Source of the DNA: Methanosarcinaceae archaeon
Lineage (GTDB): Archaea; Halobacteriota; Methanosarcinia; Methanosarcinales; Methanosarcinaceae
Reading direction: 5' to 3'
NCBI GenBank assembly: GCA_030594665.1
Contig: JAUVET010000082.1
Location: 1 to 6,556, forward strand
Length of the DNA: 6,556 nucleotides
The translations under genes and the position numbers were made by a program. The notes under the pieces were generated by a model, which was not told the DNA's origin, did no database searches, and was given only the letters and a program-made list of their open reading frames with translations. Of the stretch, positions 1-5,843 are shown in pieces. The stretch's first letter is position 1. Each line of letters begins with the position of its first letter.

Positions 1-43
1 CTAAAAGCTACAAAAGTTTACCCGTGAAGAGACCATCGAATAC

Positions 44-52
44 CTTATATAC
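44..52 (+). promoter_or_regulatory. TATA box of the small membrane protein gene
   Basis: CTTATATAC matches an archaeal TATA box, and its centre is about 31 bases before the ATG at 79. Archaeal transcription starts about 25-30 bases downstream of the box, so the mRNA would begin at or within a few bases of the ATG. No Shine-Dalgarno sequence precedes that ATG, which fits a leaderless transcript. A reading frame open from position 3 to a TGA at 69-71 could be the tail of an upstream gene, but its 22 codons are not recognisable. Confidence 0.55.
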
Positions 53-78
53 TTGCCAATGGAAAGCATGACAATAAG

Positions 79-402
79 ATGTACCAAAAATTAGCAATAG
101 TAGCATACATAGTCGTATTATTCCTGACCTTGCGCGATATTCGTATATTCAGGCGTACACGCCTTGTTTCATACAGAAAAGGAGCATTGAGAGGACTGGC
201 GGCTTCAACCGTGGTACTGCTTGGTACATTCGTTGTTGGTGCCAAGCCGGATCTTGGTTTGCTTATTGTGCTCATAGGTCTTTACATAAATCGCAAGGGC
301 ATCAGGGAGGATGTTTTTAGGGACACGGTTGCAATGGACCGATTGCTTGGGAAAACTGATTATCATGGATCGGATGAAGTACATGTGGAAGTAGAAGTAT
401 AA
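79..402 (+). CDS. Small three-helix membrane protein, function unknown
   Basis: This is a 107-residue protein that I do not recognise. Hydrophobic segments at about residues 4-18, 36-54 and 58-70 look like three membrane helices. The loop at 19-35 is very basic (FRRTR, YRKG), which by the positive-inside rule puts it in the cytoplasm, with the N-terminus outside and the C-terminus inside. Residues 71-107 are a soluble tail ending in an acidic, valine-rich stretch (DEVHVEVEV). There is no signal peptidase site or catalytic motif. The ATG at 79 is the only sensible start; the ATG at 68 is in another frame and closes at once. It lies upstream of rps17e-dapA-dapB on the same strand, but 173 bases and promoter-like sequence separate them, so a shared operon is doubtful. 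The coding assignment rests on an open frame with sensible topology and a well-placed TATA box. Confidence 0.72.
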   Translation: MYQKLAIVAYIVVLFLTLRDIRIFRRTRLVSYRKGALRGLAASTVVLLGTFVVGAKPDLGLLIVLIGLYINRKGIREDVFRDTVAMDRLLGKTDYHGSDEVHVEVEV

Positions 403-506
403 ATATAAATATAAGTTTGAGAATGAGAATGAAACATAAAATCAAGCCAACATTTATCTTTTAATCCAAAAGGTATAAATGGAAAGATTATCAATTAGGC
501 GGTTAC

Positions 507-520
507 CTAAATATATTATA
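507..520 (+). promoter_or_regulatory. Probable promoter of the rps17e-dapA-dapB unit
   Basis: The AT-rich run CTAAATATATTATA is the best TATA-box candidate in the 403-575 gap. It predicts transcription from about 538-547 and a leader of about 30-38 bases that would include the Shine-Dalgarno site at 564-569. A second candidate, GGTATAAATGG around 472-482, would give a leader of about 70-75 bases. I cannot choose between them from sequence alone. The start of the gap also has short AT-rich direct repeats (TATAAATATAAATATAAG) and GAGAATGAGAATG. Confidence 0.42.
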
Positions 521-563
521 TCGTTATAATCATAAATCATAATCAAACGACCAGATTAATTTC

Positions 564-569
564 GGAGAT
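564..569 (+). promoter_or_regulatory. Ribosome binding site of rps17e
   Basis: GGAGAT ends six bases before the ATG at 576 and matches the archaeal anti-Shine-Dalgarno complement (GGAGGTGATC). It fixes the start of rps17e. The same CGGAGAT heptamer precedes dapA. Confidence 0.7.
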
Positions 570-575
570 CAATAC

Positions 576-770
576 ATGGGAAATATTAGACATAAAAATA
601 TCAAGAATATTACATTTCGCTTATTAGATAAATATGAAGGTGTATTCACAGGAGATTTTGATGAGAACAAGCATCTTGTCTCAAAATACACAGATATTCA
701 GAGCAAGGTTATCAGAAATCGTGTCGCAGGCTATGTCACACGAAAGATAACACACGTTCAACCGGAATAA
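576..770 (+). CDS. rps17e: Small ribosomal subunit protein S17e
   Basis: This 64-residue protein belongs to the eukaryotic/archaeal S17e family, a component of the 30S subunit with no bacterial counterpart. The sequence opens [12 protein letters not shown], continues with [17 protein letters not shown] (residues 17-32), and has the conserved basic helix around [18 protein letters not shown] (41-58). That order, DF-x-x-NK then SK-x-IRNR-x-AGY-x-TRK, is the family pattern. Archaeal members are usually about 60-70 residues, so it is complete. A GGAGAT site sits six bases before the ATG. The gene ends with TAA 20 bases before dapA, so the two are almost certainly cotranscribed. I recall S17e lying next to lysine-biosynthesis genes in other euryarchaeal genomes. 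The linkage ties a ribosomal protein to amino-acid supply but implies no direct functional interaction. Confidence 0.96.
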   Translation: MGNIRHKNIKNITFRLLDKYEGVFTGDFDENKHLVSKYTDIQSKVIRNRVAGYVTRKITHVQPE

Positions 771-781
771 TTATATAACGC

Positions 782-787
782 GGAGAT
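782..787 (+). promoter_or_regulatory. Ribosome binding site of dapA
   Basis: GGAGAT lies three bases before the ATG at 791 (five if only GGAG is counted) and is preceded by C, as at the rps17e site. The spacing is tight but within the range seen in archaea, and it supports the chosen dapA start. Confidence 0.6.
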
Positions 788-790
788 ACA

Positions 791-1669
791 ATGTTCGAAG
801 GGGTTTTGCCGGCGCTTATCACTCCTTTCAATAAAGACGACTCTATTGACAAAAACGGATTTATAGAAAATGTCTGCTTTGTTGAGACCGGTGGCATATC
901 AGGCATTGTGCCCTGTGGAACAACAGGGGAATCCGCAACTCTTTCTACAGCCGAGCATGAGCAACTGATCGATATTTCAGTTGATTGTGCAAATGTTCCT
1001 GTTGTGGTTGGTACAGGTTCGAACAATACTGCAGAAGCGATAGAGCTTACGAAATATGCAGATGACGCAGGAGTGGACGTAGCGCTCCTTATATCCCCAT
1101 ATTACAACAAACCCAACAATACAGGACTGATCAAGCATTTCAAAAAGATCGCGGAATCAGTGGACATTCCTTTACTCTTATACAATGTCCCGTCCCGCAC
1201 GAGTCAGGACATGCCGCTTGAAGTTATTTTTGAACTTTCAAAAGTAGATAATATCGTTGGTATCAAGGAAGCGAGCGGGAATCTTGATAAGGTAACCCAA
1301 ATTATCGAAAATACGATGGATAACGACTTTTCAGTAATTTCAGGTGACGACGGCCTGACCCTCCCGATTATCACACTTGGCGGCAGTGCAGTGATATCGG
1401 TTGTTGCAAACATCGTTCCTCAAAAAATGGTTGACCTTGTTAATGCTGCAAAGAGTGGCGACATAACAACAGCGAGAAATATCCACTATGAACTCGCACC
1501 GCTTATACGTGCACTTTTCAATGAAACAAATCCAATTCCGGTCAAACGTGCAGCAGAATTGATCGGACTTGCGAGCGGGCCCTTAAGGCTGCCACTTGCA
1601 CCAATTAACAATGCTAATGATCAAATACTCATTGATGCGCTAAAAAATATAGGTGCGTTAAATGATTGA
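791..1669 (+). CDS. dapA: 4-hydroxy-tetrahydrodipicolinate synthase (DapA)
   Basis: This cytoplasmic TIM-barrel enzyme condenses pyruvate with L-aspartate-4-semialdehyde, the first committed step of the diaminopimelate route to lysine. At 292 residues it is full length. Diagnostic features are GTTGES (43-48, pyruvate-binding Thr44/Thr45), SPYYNKP (102-108, Tyr105 equivalent to E. coli Tyr107), YNVPSRT (131-137, catalytic Tyr131 and substrate-binding Arg136) and GIKEASG (157-163, Schiff-base Lys159). Class I aldolase relatives such as N-acetylneuraminate lyase and keto-deoxy-gluconate aldolase share the lysine. The Arg136 motif and the dapB gene 18 bases downstream support the DapA assignment. 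Residues aligned with the E. coli lysine site are mostly kept (His56, Asn78, Glu82, Tyr104), but E. coli His53 is Thr53. Feedback inhibition is therefore possible but uncertain. The downstream pathway genes are not in this window. Confidence 0.97.
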   Translation: MFEGVLPALITPFNKDDSIDKNGFIENVCFVETGGISGIVPCGTTGESATLSTAEHEQLIDISVDCANVPVVVGTGSNNTAEAIELTKYADDAGVDVALLISPYYNKPNNTGLIKHFKKIAESVDIPLLLYNVPSRTSQDMPLEVIFELSKVDNIVGIKEASGNLDKVTQIIENTMDNDFSVISGDDGLTLPIITLGGSAVISVVANIVPQKMVDLVNAAKSGDITTARNIHYELAPLIRALFNETNPIPVKRAAELIGLASGPLRLPLAPINNANDQILIDALKNIGALND

Positions 1670-1676
1670 TCAGCAA

Positions 1677-1681
1677 AGGTG
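1677..1681 (+). promoter_or_regulatory. Ribosome binding site of dapB
   Basis: AGGTG lies six bases before the ATG at 1688, inside the 18-base dapA-dapB gap. It matches the GGTG part of the archaeal Shine-Dalgarno consensus and supports the annotated dapB start. Confidence 0.6.
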
Positions 1682-1687
1682 TGTTGA

Positions 1688-2491
1688 ATGGCTAATGATA
1701 ACATCAATGTAGCAGTTACAGGTGCATGCGGCCGCATGGGCGTTTTGATCATTGAGAATATCGTAAAGACCGACAATATGAGACTTTCGGCTGCTTTTGA
1801 TATTAACAATATCGGAAATGATGCCGGGGAGATGGCACATGTCGGTGCGCTTGGTGTTGCGGTATCGGATGCAAATGACATCAAAGCGGTGCTGGCCGAT
1901 ACAAAAACAGATGTCCTGATCGATTTTACAATTGCACCTGCAACAGTTACCAATGCACCCGCAGCAGCCGAATGCGGTGTGAACCTGGTTATCGGCACAA
2001 CAGGATTCACCGGGCAGCAGAGGGCTGTGATTGATGATGCAATCCTAAAAAATAACGTTGCAGCAGTCATATCACCAAACTATTCAGTTGGTGTCAATGT
2101 GTTTTTCAATATCTTGAAAGAAGCGGCAAGATCACTTTCCGATTATGACATCGAGATCATAGAAGCGCACCACAACCAGAAAAAAGACGCTCCAAGCGGC
2201 ACTGCCATGAAAGCGGCAGACGTGATAAGCGAAACACTCGGCGGCAAGGAATATGTGTACGGACGCAATGGTCTTGCACCACGCGGCAAGGAGATAGGAA
2301 TACACGCTGTTCGCGGCGGTGACATTGTTGGCGACCACACTGTCATGTTCGCAGGGGATGGCGAACGTATTGAGATCAAACACCAGGCTCATTCACGACA
2401 GGCATTTGCAGGCGGCGCAGTGAAAGCGGCTGCATGGATATACAATGCAAAACCAGGCATCTACACAATGGATGATATTCTGGGATTTTGA
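1688..2491 (+). CDS. dapB: 4-hydroxy-tetrahydrodipicolinate reductase (DapB)
   Basis: DapB reduces the DapA product with NAD(P)H to tetrahydrodipicolinate in the cytoplasm. At 267 residues it has normal length. The N-terminal Rossmann domain (about 1-128) carries the dinucleotide motif GACGRMG (12-18), the IDFT strand (78-81) and GTTG (103-106). The PNYSVGVN segment (130-137) links to the substrate and tetramer domain. That domain contains EAHHNQKKDAPSGTA (159-173), with the catalytic His161/His162 pair, the general-acid Lys165 and the substrate loop SGT (170-172). HAVRGGDIVGDHTV (206-219) and the end around Tyr259-MDDIL are also typical. The gene follows dapA by 18 bases with an AGGTG site, so it is the last gene of the rps17e-dapA-dapB unit. 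It converges with the ATPase gene across 707 non-coding bases. No frameshift or missing catalytic residue is visible. Confidence 0.97.
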   Translation: MANDNINVAVTGACGRMGVLIIENIVKTDNMRLSAAFDINNIGNDAGEMAHVGALGVAVSDANDIKAVLADTKTDVLIDFTIAPATVTNAPAAAECGVNLVIGTTGFTGQQRAVIDDAILKNNVAAVISPNYSVGVNVFFNILKEAARSLSDYDIEIIEAHHNQKKDAPSGTAMKAADVISETLGGKEYVYGRNGLAPRGKEIGIHAVRGGDIVGDHTVMFAGDGERIEIKHQAHSRQAFAGGAVKAAAWIYNAKPGIYTMDDILGF

Positions 2492-2500
2492 ATTGAACAC

Positions 2501-2524
2501 TTGTATTTGTTTTAGTTGTTTTGA
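2501..2524 (+). terminator. Possible T-rich terminator after dapB
   Basis: Starting nine bases after the dapB stop, the coding strand is rich in short T tracts (TTGTATTTG, TTTTAG, TTGTTTTG). Archaeal RNA polymerase can terminate at such U-rich stretches without a hairpin. No strong stem precedes it. A GC-rich hairpin does follow (CGCGAA 2569-2574 with TTCGCG 2588-2593). Confidence 0.35.
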
Positions 2525-2670
2525 TGCCGACTCGATCCGCAGCAGGCGGCGCATTCCCATACCACTGACGCGAACAATATGGGCGTTTTCGCGGCAAATC
2601 CAATTTGTGAAAATATACACACAGAATTAATCTGAACATTATCGAAGATTTTCTTGTAGTATATGTTTTA

Positions 2671-2704
2671 TGTATTTGTATAGCTGCGTAAATTAGATTG
2701 TTCG
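2671..2704 (+). repeat. Left outer inverted repeat
   Basis: Begins TGTATTTGTATAGCTG and ends TTAGATTGTTCG. It is complementary to 3118-3148, with one 3-base gap and few mismatches. Confidence 0.75.
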
Positions 2705-2733
2705 ATCTGAAACTAAAGCTAAAAGCAATACAA

Positions 2734-2757
2734 CCGCCGCAGGCGGCAAGTTCCAAA
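2734..2757 (+). repeat. Left inner inverted repeat
   Basis: CCGCCGCAGGCGGC followed by AAGTTCCAAA matches the complement of 3054-3077 at 23 of 24 positions. The GC-rich half is itself a small hairpin (CCGCC, loop GCA, GGCGG). A degenerate third copy starts at 2537 in the same orientation (17 of 21 bases). Confidence 0.8.
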
Positions 2758-2865
2758 AACCTGCAAATCCCACATGATCTGCAAATGCACAAATGAACAA
2801 CGCTGGAAGTACTTGATATCTGAGACATTTTAATATATTCGGGATAAACGGATCGTATCAAAAAA

Positions 2866-2931
2866 ATTCACCACAAAGGACGCTGTGAATACTCACCTCT
2901 TGCGGAGTTAAGTGCCTGCTACGTTCGCAAG
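2866..2931 (-). repeat. Hairpin repeat family A, copy 1
   Basis: Read on the minus strand, this segment matches 5583-5639 on the plus strand. A 33-base core (2891-2923 against 5591-5623) is identical at 30 positions. The next 16 bases agree at 14 after a 9-base insertion in this copy, and CTTGCG precedes both cores. The core can fold into a stem-loop (ACTTA with TGAGT, CTC with GAG). The insertion gives this copy an extra short inverted repeat, ATTCAC (2866-2871) with GTGAAT (2885-2890). Confidence 0.8.
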
Positions 2932-2979
2932 GCGTGCAGGTCGCAGAGGAGCATTGTTTTTTTTCTGCGTGCCTTTGCG
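2926..2979 (-). repeat. Hairpin repeat family B, copy 1
   Basis: This is a nested imperfect stem-loop: CGCAA (2926-2930) pairs with TTGCG (2975-2979), GGC (2931-2933) with GCC (2971-2973), and CGCAG (2942-2946) with CTGCG (2965-2969). The loop contains eight T on the plus strand. Read on the minus strand, 2942-2971 matches 5802-5831 at 26 of 30 positions, including the whole loop A8-CAATGCT. The flanking CTTTGCG/CTTTGTG units (2973-2998) resemble the degenerate CGCAAAG/CACAGAG repeats common between genes in many archaea and bacteria. Confidence 0.72.
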
Positions 2980-3053
2980 AACTTTGTGAACTTTGCGGTA
3001 ATATCTCAATAAAATTTGATTTAATGCGAACAAGATAGATTTTATTCATTCTG

Positions 3054-3077
3054 TTTGGAACGTGCCGCCTGCGGCGG
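3054..3077 (-). repeat. Right inner inverted repeat
   Basis: Inverted partner of 2734-2757 with one mismatch (TTTGGAACGTGCCGCC and onward). Confidence 0.8.
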
Positions 3078-3107
3078 GGTTGCTGCGCGGGGTCTGGCAA
3101 TATGGGC

Positions 3108-3185
3108 TGTATAGCTACGAACTATCTAACTACAGCTATACAAATACAATATAACAACGCGGTAGCAGACGCGCGCATATTGTAT
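3108..3185 (-). terminator. Two adjacent stem-loops in the CDC48 3' region
   Basis: On the minus strand, ATACAATAT (complement of 3177-3185) and ATATTGTAT (complement of 3144-3152) form a perfect 9-base stem starting 13 bases after the CDC48 stop. The T-rich TTGTATAG follows. A second perfect 9-base stem uses 3134-3142 and 3108-3116. Tandem stems this close to a stop codon suggest a transcription end or an mRNA 3' stabiliser, though there is no long T run. Both overlap or abut the inverted-repeat element. Confidence 0.4.
3118..3148 (-). repeat. Right outer inverted repeat
   Basis: Inverted partner of 2671-2704. Part of it also forms a local stem: AGCTATACA (3134-3142) is the exact complement of TGTATAGCT (3108-3116), with a 17-base loop. 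The right end can therefore pair either locally or with the distant left end. Confidence 0.75.
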
Positions 3186-3198
3186 CGGAGTAGTGCGC

Positions 3199-5499
3199 CT
3201 ACGCATAAGCAGGACTCTCGATCTCCTTTGATCGCTTTGTCCTGAGACTTCCTTTCACAGCTTCGTAGAATTTCATGGTATCCTCCGTCACAGAAGGTCC
3301 GGTCTCATTGATCGCTATCAAAAAATGTTTATGATAGATCCTCTCTGCTTGTAGATCCTCGCGCAGTGCAAACCTTCCTGCCTTTTTGCAGACCGCTGCA
3401 ATATCCGCACCTGTAAAATGATCGGTCAGCCCGACAAGTACGTCAATATCGACATCATCCGCGACAACCATTTTTTTCATATGTACCTCAAAGATATTGT
3501 GTCGCGTTTTCTCATCAGGGACTGGCACAAGTATCAGTTCATCGAACCTGCCCGGGCGGATCAGTGCAGGATCAATGATATCAGGGCGATTAGTGGCGCC
3601 GATCACCACAACACCTATGAGCTCCTCAAGCCCGTCCATTTCCGAAAGAAGCTGGCTCACAATACGCTCAGTCACATGTGGTTCTCCTATAGCGGCACCA
3701 CGCACAGGGGCAAGTGCATCAAGTTCATCAAGGAATATTATCGAAGGTGATACCTGCCGTGCACGCGTAAAGACCTCTGCAATGCGCTTTTCTGATTCAC
3801 CATACCATTTTGACAGCAGGTCACTTCCTTTGGCAGTAATGAAATTCGCTCCCGATTCATGTGCTATCGCCTTTGCAAGCATGGTCTTTCCTGTTCCGGG
3901 CGGTCCGTAAAGAAGCGCGCCGTTAGGTGCATCCACACCGATCCGCTTGAATGATTCCGGATTCTGGAGCGGCCATTCAACAGCCTCTTTAAGCAGGCAC
4001 TTAACATCCTCAAGCCCGCCGATATCCTCCCAGGTAACATTTGGTATCTCGATCATGATCTCGCGCATGGCAGATGGTCGCACATCCTTCATTGAATTGT
4101 TGAAATCATCCCGTGTGACCTGCAATTTATCAAGTATTTCCTTTGGTATCTCCGGAGCATCAAGGTCAATTTCCGGCAGCACAGTTCTTAGTGCACTCAT
4201 GGCTGCTTCACGGCACAATGCCGCGATATCCGCACCCACAAAACCGTATGTGACCTTTGCCAGTTCATGAAGGTCGGTGTCGTCCGATAATGGCATGCCG
4301 CGTGTATGTATCTGGAATATCTCAAGCCTTCCTTCAGTGTCGGGAACACGCAGTTCGATCTCGCGGTCAAACCTGCCCGGACGCCGCAGTGCCATATCAA
4401 GTGCTTCGGGACGGTTGGTTGCTCCGATGACGATCACATTCTTGCGCTCTTTCAGTCCGTCCATCATCGAGAGAAGCTGCGCAACCACCCTGCGCTCAAC
4501 TTCTCCCGTAACTTCCGCCCTTTTTGGGGCGATCGAGTCGATCTCATCAAGGAATATAATGGAAGGTGCATTCTTCTCGGCCTCGTCAAATATATCGCGG
4601 ATATGCTGTTCGGATTCACCATAGAACTTGGACATGATCTCGGGACCGTTTATGGATATGAAATGGACATCAGACTCATTTGCAACTGCTCTTGCAAGCA
4701 TGGTCTTACCCGTACCCGGGGGACCGTGTAGCAATACACCTTTTGGCGCATTGATCCCGAGCCTGTCAAAGAGTTCAGGGTGTTTCAACGGAAGTTCTAT
4801 AATTTCCCTGATCTTTGAGATGGCTGGTTTGATGCCTCCCAGGTCTTCATACATTACGCTCGGAATAGCCTGTTCCGGCGGGAGTTCCACGGCTTCTGGC
4901 AGGAGCTCGACCTCGGTCATATCTGTGATCATAACGATTCCGGCAGGCGATGTTGAGACCACCTGCATCTTGATCTCTCCAAGCCCGAATGAAGGTCCGA
5001 AAAAGTCCTGGAAGAAATCTTCGAACATAAGTCCGGTGCCAAAGCTTTCCCTTGGTTTGCGTACACTTGTCGTGGAGATGAAATCTCCTTTTGAGACTGT
5101 CCTGTTCATAAAAGAAGCTTTGAGTGCATCACCCGGCGCATATATGCGCATACCTTTGGTAACGGGGGCAAGAGTCACGTGTTTTGCTTCTTTCCACACA
5201 GCCTTTGTTACCTCAACATATTCACCAATGCTGGTTTTTGCGTTTGAGCGTATAAGTCCATCCATTCTCACAATGTCAAGACCAGCGTCAGGTGGGTATG
5301 CACGTCCCACTATTGCAGATGTTGTACGTTCTCCTTTCAATTCGACTACATCAAACACATTAAGTCCAAGTTGCTCCCTGTAGGATTCATCAATTCGGAC
5401 AATTCCTTTTCCAACATCTCTTTGATCTGCTTCGGCAACCTTCAGTTTGATGTATGTATTCTTTTCAGATTCAACGGTATCCGTGATACATTCCCCCAT
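3199..5499 (-). CDS. cdc48: CDC48/VAT-family AAA+ unfoldase with two ATPase rings
   Basis: This 766-residue homologue of archaeal VAT and eukaryotic Cdc48/p97 is a cytoplasmic hexameric ATPase that unfolds proteins, including substrates for the 20S proteasome. The N-domain (about 1-205) begins [19 protein letters not shown], the usual double-psi barrel. The D1 ATPase has Walker A GPPGTGKT (259-266), Walker B IIFLDEID with Asp318/Glu319, sensor Asn362, and arginine fingers Arg373/Arg376. D2 has GPPGTGKT (532-539), Asp591/Glu592, Asn637, and Arg648/Arg651. Pore loops are KFYGES (291-296) and KWYGES (564-569), aromatic in both rings as in VAT but unlike p97 D1. The protein ends Ala-Tyr-Ala, resembling the HbYX proteasome-docking motif. 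The ATG start is fixed: an in-frame TAA lies nine bases upstream with no other start between. No Shine-Dalgarno site precedes it, but a TATA box lies about 28 bases upstream. Confidence 0.97.
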   Translation of the reverse strand: MGECITDTVESEKNTYIKLKVAEADQRDVGKGIVRIDESYREQLGLNVFDVVELKGERTTSAIVGRAYPPDAGLDIVRMDGLIRSNAKTSIGEYVEVTKAVWKEAKHVTLAPVTKGMRIYAPGDALKASFMNRTVSKGDFISTTSVRKPRESFGTGLMFEDFFQDFFGPSFGLGEIKMQVVSTSPAGIVMITDMTEVELLPEAVELPPEQAIPSVMYEDLGGIKPAISKIREIIELPLKHPELFDRLGINAPKGVLLHGPPGTGKTMLARAVANESDVHFISINGPEIMSKFYGESEQHIRDIFDEAEKNAPSIIFLDEIDSIAPKRAEVTGEVERRVVAQLLSMMDGLKERKNVIVIGATNRPEALDMALRRPGRFDREIELRVPDTEGRLEIFQIHTRGMPLSDDTDLHELAKVTYGFVGADIAALCREAAMSALRTVLPEIDLDAPEIPKEILDKLQVTRDDFNNSMKDVRPSAMREIMIEIPNVTWEDIGGLEDVKCLLKEAVEWPLQNPESFKRIGVDAPNGALLYGPPGTGKTMLAKAIAHESGANFITAKGSDLLSKWYGESEKRIAEVFTRARQVSPSIIFLDELDALAPVRGAAIGEPHVTERIVSQLLSEMDGLEELIGVVVIGATNRPDIIDPALIRPGRFDELILVPVPDEKTRHNIFEVHMKKMVVADDVDIDVLVGLTDHFTGADIAAVCKKAGRFALREDLQAERIYHKHFLIAINETGPSVTEDTMKFYEAVKGSLRTKRSKEIESPAYA

Positions 5500-5522
5500 T
5501 AGAAGTAATTATCAGTATTACT

Positions 5523-5531
5523 AAAATATAA
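5523..5531 (-). promoter_or_regulatory. TATA box of the CDC48 gene
   Basis: On the minus strand TTATATTTT is centred about 28 bases before the CDC48 ATG (5497-5499). That is the normal TATA-to-start distance, so transcription should begin at or very near the ATG. The intervening bases (ACTGATAATTACTTCTA) contain no GGAG or GGTG. Together these predict a leaderless mRNA. Confidence 0.6.
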
Positions 5532-5565
5532 CTCACTCACATACTAATATCGAAGGTTCAAAGTA

Positions 5566-5589
5566 TAAGACTTGCGGTAAGACTTGCGG
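5566..5589. repeat. Perfect 12-base tandem duplication
   Basis: TAAGACTTGCGG occurs twice back to back (5566-5577 and 5578-5589), 67-90 bases before the CDC48 ATG and upstream of its TATA box. The second unit runs directly into repeat A copy 2 through its CTTGCG. Confidence 0.9.
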
Positions 5590-5639
5590 GCGTAGCAGGC
5601 ACTCAACTCCGTAGGAGGTGAGTGTCCTTTGCAGTGAAT
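5583..5639 (+). repeat. Hairpin repeat family A, copy 2
   Basis: Inverted copy of 2866-2931. Its core folds well: CACTCA (5600-5605) pairs with TGAGTG (5619-5624), and CTCC (5607-5610) with GGAG (5614-5617), around a GTA loop and one A/G mismatch. It sits 84-140 bases before the CDC48 ATG, upstream of the predicted promoter, so it should not be in the CDC48 mRNA. Confidence 0.8.
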
Positions 5640-5788
5640 ATTATTTGTGCACAGTCTTGAATCAGATTGTTTTCCGGGATATTCACAGAACGTAGCACAA
5701 ATCATATTCTTTTCATCGCAGCACCAAAGCTAAAGGTTTTTCCAACCAACACACGAGACTTTTTATTATCTTCTGGAATGGTTCGGAA

Positions 5789-5843
5789 AACCACAGAAAA
5801 ACACAGAGAAAAAAAACAATGCTACTCTGTGCTCTCTGTGATT
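5789..5843 (+). repeat. Hairpin repeat family B, copy 2 (CACAGAG type)
   Basis: CACAGAG (5802-5808) pairs perfectly with CTCTGTG (5825-5831), and outside it CACAGA (5792-5797) with TCTGTG (5835-5840). The loop is A8-CAATGCTA. Positions 5802-5831 match the complement of 2942-2971 at 26 of 30 positions, with the loop kept and the stem sequence changed. Iterated ACCACAGA-ACACAGAG with its complement is a familiar dispersed intergenic repeat type; no function is known to me. Confidence 0.75.

Larger units (their letters stand above)
2671..3148. mobile_element. MITE-like composite element bounded by inverted repeats
   Basis: The ends form an imperfect terminal inverted repeat. Positions 2671-2704 match the complement of 3118-3148: 16 bases are perfect (TGTATTTGTATAGCTG), then after a 3-base gap TTAGAT and GTTCG also agree. 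A second inverted pair lies inside, 2734-2757 against 3054-3077, with 23 of 24 bases matching around CCGCCGCAGGCGGC. Between these pairs lie two further hairpin-forming repeats. No transposase or significant open frame is present. No clear target-site duplication is visible outside the ends, and the arms between the matched blocks (2705-2733 and 3078-3117) have diverged. A non-autonomous transposable element (MITE) is the simplest reading; a nest of independent intergenic repeats is the alternative. The right end also lies in the 3' region of CDC48. Confidence 0.5.
2492..3198. other. 707-base non-coding region between dapB and CDC48
   Basis: No open frame here has a recognisable product, a good start signal or normal codon use. 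The region lies between two convergent genes and is dense in inverted repeats. It holds hairpins CGCGAA/TTCGCG (2569-2593) and CCCATA/TATGGG (2556-2583), a 10-base direct repeat CAATATGGGC (2575-2584 and 3098-3107), the inverted-repeat element 2671-3148, and stem-loops just beyond the CDC48 stop codon. No tRNA, CRISPR or known structured RNA was recognised. Confidence 0.7.

Noticed and set aside
2408..2419. A match to the GCAGGCGGCGCA motif inside dapB
   Set aside because: It encodes the conserved AFAGGAV region of DapB and lacks the TTCC half, so it is most likely coincidence.
2376..2861. A 161-codon minus-strand frame overlapping the end of dapB
   Set aside because: It overlaps dapB antisense for over 100 bases and then runs through the repeat-rich gap. 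Its composition is rich in Cys, Ser and Arg and matches no family I know.
2671..3148. CRISPR array or structured RNA gene in the repeat-rich gap
   Set aside because: Repeats are inverted and unevenly spaced, without unique spacers of constant length. I see no tRNA, snoRNA-like C/D box pair or RNase P/SRP signature.
3199..3201. TAG stop of CDC48 as a possible pyrrolysine codon, since some methanogens read TAG
   Set aside because: Reading through adds only about 21 codons of repeat-derived sequence before another TAG. CDC48 already ends at the normal family length.
4628..5383. A long 251-codon plus-strand frame antisense to CDC48
   Set aside because: It is a shadow of the CDC48 coding pattern: Ser- and Pro-rich, without a ribosome site, and opposite a strongly conserved gene.
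2705..5740. Short similarities between the left element arm and the region upstream of CDC48 (ATTAGATTGTT/ATCAGATTGTT and CTAAAGCTAAAAG/CCAAAGCTAAAGG)
   Set aside because: The matches are short, AT-rich and differently spaced, so they do not support a second copy of the element.
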